Part shown: piece after piece, positions 5,308 to 7,127 of the stretch
How positions within the stretch are numbered: the stretch's first letter is position 1
Layout: the number at the start of each line of letters is the position of its first letter
Assembly (NCBI GenBank): GCA_947598345.1
Contig: CANQFF010000048.1
Span: forward strand, 1 to 7,127
Length of the DNA: 7,127 nt
Origin: an uncultured Bacilli bacterium
GTDB lineage: Bacteria > Bacillota_I > Bacilli_A > RF39 > UBA660
Reading direction: 5' to 3'
Made by a program: the position numbers and the translations under genes
Notes under the pieces: model-generated
Seen by the model: the letters and a program-made list of their open reading frames with translations, nothing else
Database searches by the model: none
Told to the model about the DNA's origin: nothing

Positions 5308-5691
5308 TTATACTTGACTTTCATTTTTTAATTTTACTACCAACGACATTATTTCATCAATTCTTTTAAAATCATCATTATAATATAAATATCCTATTAA
5401 AGCTTCTAAACCAGTTGCATATTTATATGTGATAATATCACAATTTTTTGGTTTATGATTATTTTTATGATTTCTTGCAGTAATAACTATTTTTAATTCA
5501 TCTTCTTTTAAATAATTATTTTCTATCATAGTTTTTAAAAATTCTGCTTGTGATTTTGCACTTACATATTTAATGGATTCACTTTGTAATTTATTAACTT
5601 TTACTATACCAGTATCTATTAAATATTTTCGTATATATGTTTCGTATATAGCGTCACCTAAATAAGCTAAAACTAGCATATTTTTATTCAT
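5308..5691 (-). CDS. mrnC: Mini-ribonuclease III
   Basis: A dimeric RNase III-type domain without a double-stranded-RNA-binding domain. In Bacillus it matures the ends of 23S rRNA. 127 residues, slightly shorter than the ~140 of Bacillus MrnC. The signature LAYLGDAIYE (8-17) carries the catalytic Asp-13. ARNHKNNHKPKNCDIITYKYATGLEALIGYLY (72-103) is the second hallmark, with Glu-96 in the position of the second metal-binding acid (spacing of 83 from Asp-13). The first Met is supported by a TAGGGTG site. It lies 20 bases after the rbgA stop codon in the same direction and shares its transcript. In Bacillus mrnC is followed by rlmB; here an inverted lipoprotein gene separates the two. Confidence 0.95.
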   Translation of the reverse strand: MNKNMLVLAYLGDAIYETYIRKYLIDTGIVKVNKLQSESIKYVSAKSQAEFLKTMIENNYLKEDELKIVITARNHKNNHKPKNCDIITYKYATGLEALIGYLYYNDDFKRIDEIMSLVVKLKNESQV

Positions 5692-5711
5692 TTCTACACC
5701 CTACCATCTAC

Positions 5712-6578
5712 TTATTTATCATATCTATCAAATGTAATACCTTTAATAATACCATTTTTTATATCATTCATAACTACACTATAAACTTTATCATAATCAA
5801 CTATACCTCCACGAGTAATGCATCCTCTTTTTTTACCTATAGTATCTAATGTTTCCTCTATATTATCATTATCAATGCTATCTACTCCATATCTTTCTTT
5901 TAAAATAGAATTATAATATTTATCTAATGTATTTAAAATATATATAACTACTTTATCAATTGGAAGTATCTCTTCTTTTATAGCTGTTAAACTTGCTAAA
6001 TTTAAGGAATTCTCATTATCAATTTTAGGCCACAATATACCAGGTGTATCTAAAAGTTCTATATCATTATTTATTCTAATCCAATTTAAATTTTTAGTAA
6101 CACCAGGTTTATTTCCAACATTAGCTACCTTTTTACCAACTAATCTATTTATTAAAGTACTTTTACCTACATTGGGTATTCCTATAACTAATACCCTAGT
6201 TTTTCTTTTAATCATACCTTTTTCAATTCTTTTTTTATTTTCTTCAATCATTAATTTATTAGTTAACTCTATTAAATTATTTAAATTGGTATTCTTTTCC
6301 AAGTTTAATCCAACAACTGTATATCCTAAACTTTCATAGTATTTCATCCATTTACTTGTTTCCTTCAAATCGCATAAATCAAACTTAGTCATAACAAGTA
6401 TTCTTTTTTTATTTTTTAAAATTGAATCTATATCTTTTATTTTTGAAGATGAAGGCATTCTTGCATCTACCAATTCATATACAACATCTATAAAATTTAT
6501 ATTCTCACTTATTAATCTTTTCGTCTTAGCCATGTGGCCTGGATACCAGTTGATGTTTGCTTTGTTTTCGTTATTCAT
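5712..6578 (-). CDS. rbgA: Ribosome biogenesis GTPase RbgA (YlqF)
   Basis: A circularly permuted GTPase needed for late 50S assembly. Numbering from the ATG at 6578 (288 residues; Bacillus RbgA ~282): the WYPGHMAKTKR start (11-21) is diagnostic of YlqF/RbgA. The permuted order of GTPase motifs is seen: G4 TKFDL (64-68), G1 GIPNVGKST (133-141), PGVT as G2 (158-161), G3 DTPG (177-180). The C-terminal domain has KKRGCITRGGIVDYDK (249-264). G4 has Thr where NKxD has Asn. A GTG at 6587 is in frame but sits inside the AGGTGAT ribosome site (6589-6583) that serves the ATG, so the ATG is preferred. The start overlaps the last 8 bases of the upstream BRO-family gene; mrnC follows 20 bases later. Confidence 0.95.
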   Translation of the reverse strand: MNNENKANINWYPGHMAKTKRLISENINFIDVVYELVDARMPSSSKIKDIDSILKNKKRILVMTKFDLCDLKETSKWMKYYESLGYTVVGLNLEKNTNLNNLIELTNKLMIEENKKRIEKGMIKRKTRVLVIGIPNVGKSTLINRLVGKKVANVGNKPGVTKNLNWIRINNDIELLDTPGILWPKIDNENSLNLASLTAIKEEILPIDKVVIYILNTLDKYYNSILKERYGVDSIDNDNIEETLDTIGKKRGCITRGGIVDYDKVYSVVMNDIKNGIIKGITFDRYDK

Positions 6579-7127
6579 CTCTATCACCTACTTTTTCCTC
6601 AATTAATTTTTCGTTATCTATATATTTATAATTTAAACTGTTGCTTTTAGATATAGCTGATTTTTTAGTTTCTTTTTCGTATAAATCCTTTGCTCCTTTG
6701 GCAACTCCTCCACCGCGCTTTGCTACATTTAGATTTTCTTTTAATCCTTTTGGATGTTCTTCTCTCGCAATATCCTTCGTTGCTATTTCACCAATGTTTG
6801 TTAGAGCAACTTCAATGTCAGTCATATTATCTCTCAATGATTCTTTTCGAAGACCTTTTAATTTTTTATATTCAGACGCAGTCATATTTGACCAGCCTTT
6901 ATATATTTCGTTAGTTAAAAGAGCATATTCTAATGGTTTAGTAATTCCTCCTTCTTTCCATATATCGGTAAGCTTAAATCGATCTACAATACCATTTAAC
7001 CTTGCTTTTATCCATCCATCATTATATCCTTTTTTACGATAATATTCTATCGCTCTATTAACTGCAATTTCAGGATCAAATACTTCGTCAATTCTTTCAC
7101 TTCCTAAATTTGCTAGCCATAGTTTAA
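6571..7127 (-). CDS. BRO-family / DinD-like phage-type protein, C-terminal part (5' end beyond window)
   Basis: The frame is open from the right edge to the TAA at 6573-6571, showing 184 residues; the N-terminus (where a Bro-N domain would be) is outside. The visible part begins KLWLANLGSERIDEVFDPE, then AIEYYRKKGYNDGWIKARLNG, then LTNEIYKGWSNMTASEYKKL, then GLRKESLRDNMTDIEVAL (about 91-108), ending NVAKRGGGVAKGAKDLYEKE. From memory this series matches the region after the Bro-N domain in Bacillota antirepressor-like proteins and the C-terminal part of DNA-damage-inducible protein D. Such proteins are typical of phages and prophage remnants, where Bro-N binds DNA. The internal Met at 6885 lacks a ribosome site and is not the start. 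Its last codons overlap the rbgA start (ATGAATAA, 6578-6571), an odd partner for a housekeeping GTPase. Prophage remnant and domesticated regulator are both possible. Confidence 0.75.
   Translation of the reverse strand, partial: KLWLANLGSERIDEVFDPEIAVNRAIEYYRKKGYNDGWIKARLNGIVDRFKLTDIWKEGGITKPLEYALLTNEIYKGWSNMTASEYKKLKGLRKESLRDNMTDIEVALTNIGEIATKDIAREEHPKGLKENLNVAKRGGGVAKGAKDLYEKETKKSAISKSNSLNYKYIDNEKLIEEKVGDRDE

Noticed and set aside
6579..6587. GTG start adding three residues to RbgA
   Set aside because: It is embedded in the AGGTGAT ribosome site for the ATG at 6578, and the conserved WYPGHM start needs no extension.
6883..6885. Met codon as start of a 104-residue gene upstream of rbgA
   Set aside because: The same frame stays open for another 80 codons to the window edge with family-like sequence, and no ribosome site precedes this Met.
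6641..7042. Open frames on the plus strand opposite the BRO-family gene
   Set aside because: Translations are low-complexity Phe/Ser/Leu-rich shadows with no ribosome site; the minus frame matches a known family pattern and is open to the window edge.
1..7127. CRISPR array, tRNA, rRNA, or insertion-sequence ends
   Set aside because: No regularly spaced repeats, no tRNA-like TTCGA/acceptor arrangement between genes, and no long terminal inverted repeats flanking a transposase were seen by eye; all gaps between genes are under about 125 bases.
1..7127. Mycoplasma-type code in which TGA encodes Trp
   Set aside because: All tryptophans in the called genes are TGG and no gene requires TGA read-through; fmt ends properly at TGA.

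Overview
The window looks like a chromosomal segment from a very AT-rich, low-GC Gram-positive bacterium (Bacillota, most likely an uncultured Bacilli or RF39/Mollicutes-like gut lineage or a neighbouring clostridial one). Four things point there: strong AT bias in every codon position; purine-rich AGGAGG/AGGTGAT-type ribosome binding sites; consensus TTGACA/TATAAT promoters; and a remnant of the Bacillus-type mrnC-rlmB-sigH block. The standard bacterial code is used. About a dozen conserved and internal tryptophans are TGG, none of the long frames needs a read-through TGA, and fmt ends in TGA. That argues against a Mycoplasma/Spiroplasma-type code. The lineage is inference; no rRNA or tRNA gene is present.

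Layout from left to right. (1) 1-537, minus: 5' part of a type IV prepilin-like gene that runs off the left edge, ending in what looks like a DUF6273-type extracellular module. (2) 538-648: compact divergent promoter region. (3) 649-1521, plus: arginase-family enzyme. (4) 3091-1527, minus: fmt (Met-tRNA formyltransferase), with a 4-base stop/start overlap to a single-pass membrane protein of unknown function. (5) 3198-3416, plus: small helix-turn-helix protein transcribed divergently from fmt. (6) 4709-3422, minus: rlmB overlapping a SigH-like sigma factor. (7) 4833-5231, plus: small lipoprotein gene with its own promoter and terminator. (8) 7127-5308, minus: 3' part of a BRO-family/DinD-like phage-type gene overlapping rbgA (50S assembly GTPase), followed by mrnC (Mini-RNase III).

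The conserved core is about translation and ribosome making: fmt formylates initiator Met-tRNA, RbgA helps late 50S assembly, Mini-III trims 23S rRNA ends, and RlmB methylates 23S rRNA. The sigma factor sits where sigH sits in Bacillus, next to rlmB, but yacP/rae1 is absent and an oppositely oriented lipoprotein gene lies between mrnC and rlmB. Genes are packed tightly. Several neighbours share stop/start bases, and two convergent gene pairs have their stop codons inside a shared hairpin. I see no CRISPR array, tRNA, rRNA, complete insertion sequence or riboswitch. Nothing here by itself demonstrates a new multi-gene system. The least expected items are the BRO-family gene coupled to rbgA, the pilin with a DUF6273-like tail, and the orphan lipoprotein and membrane protein placed among housekeeping genes.
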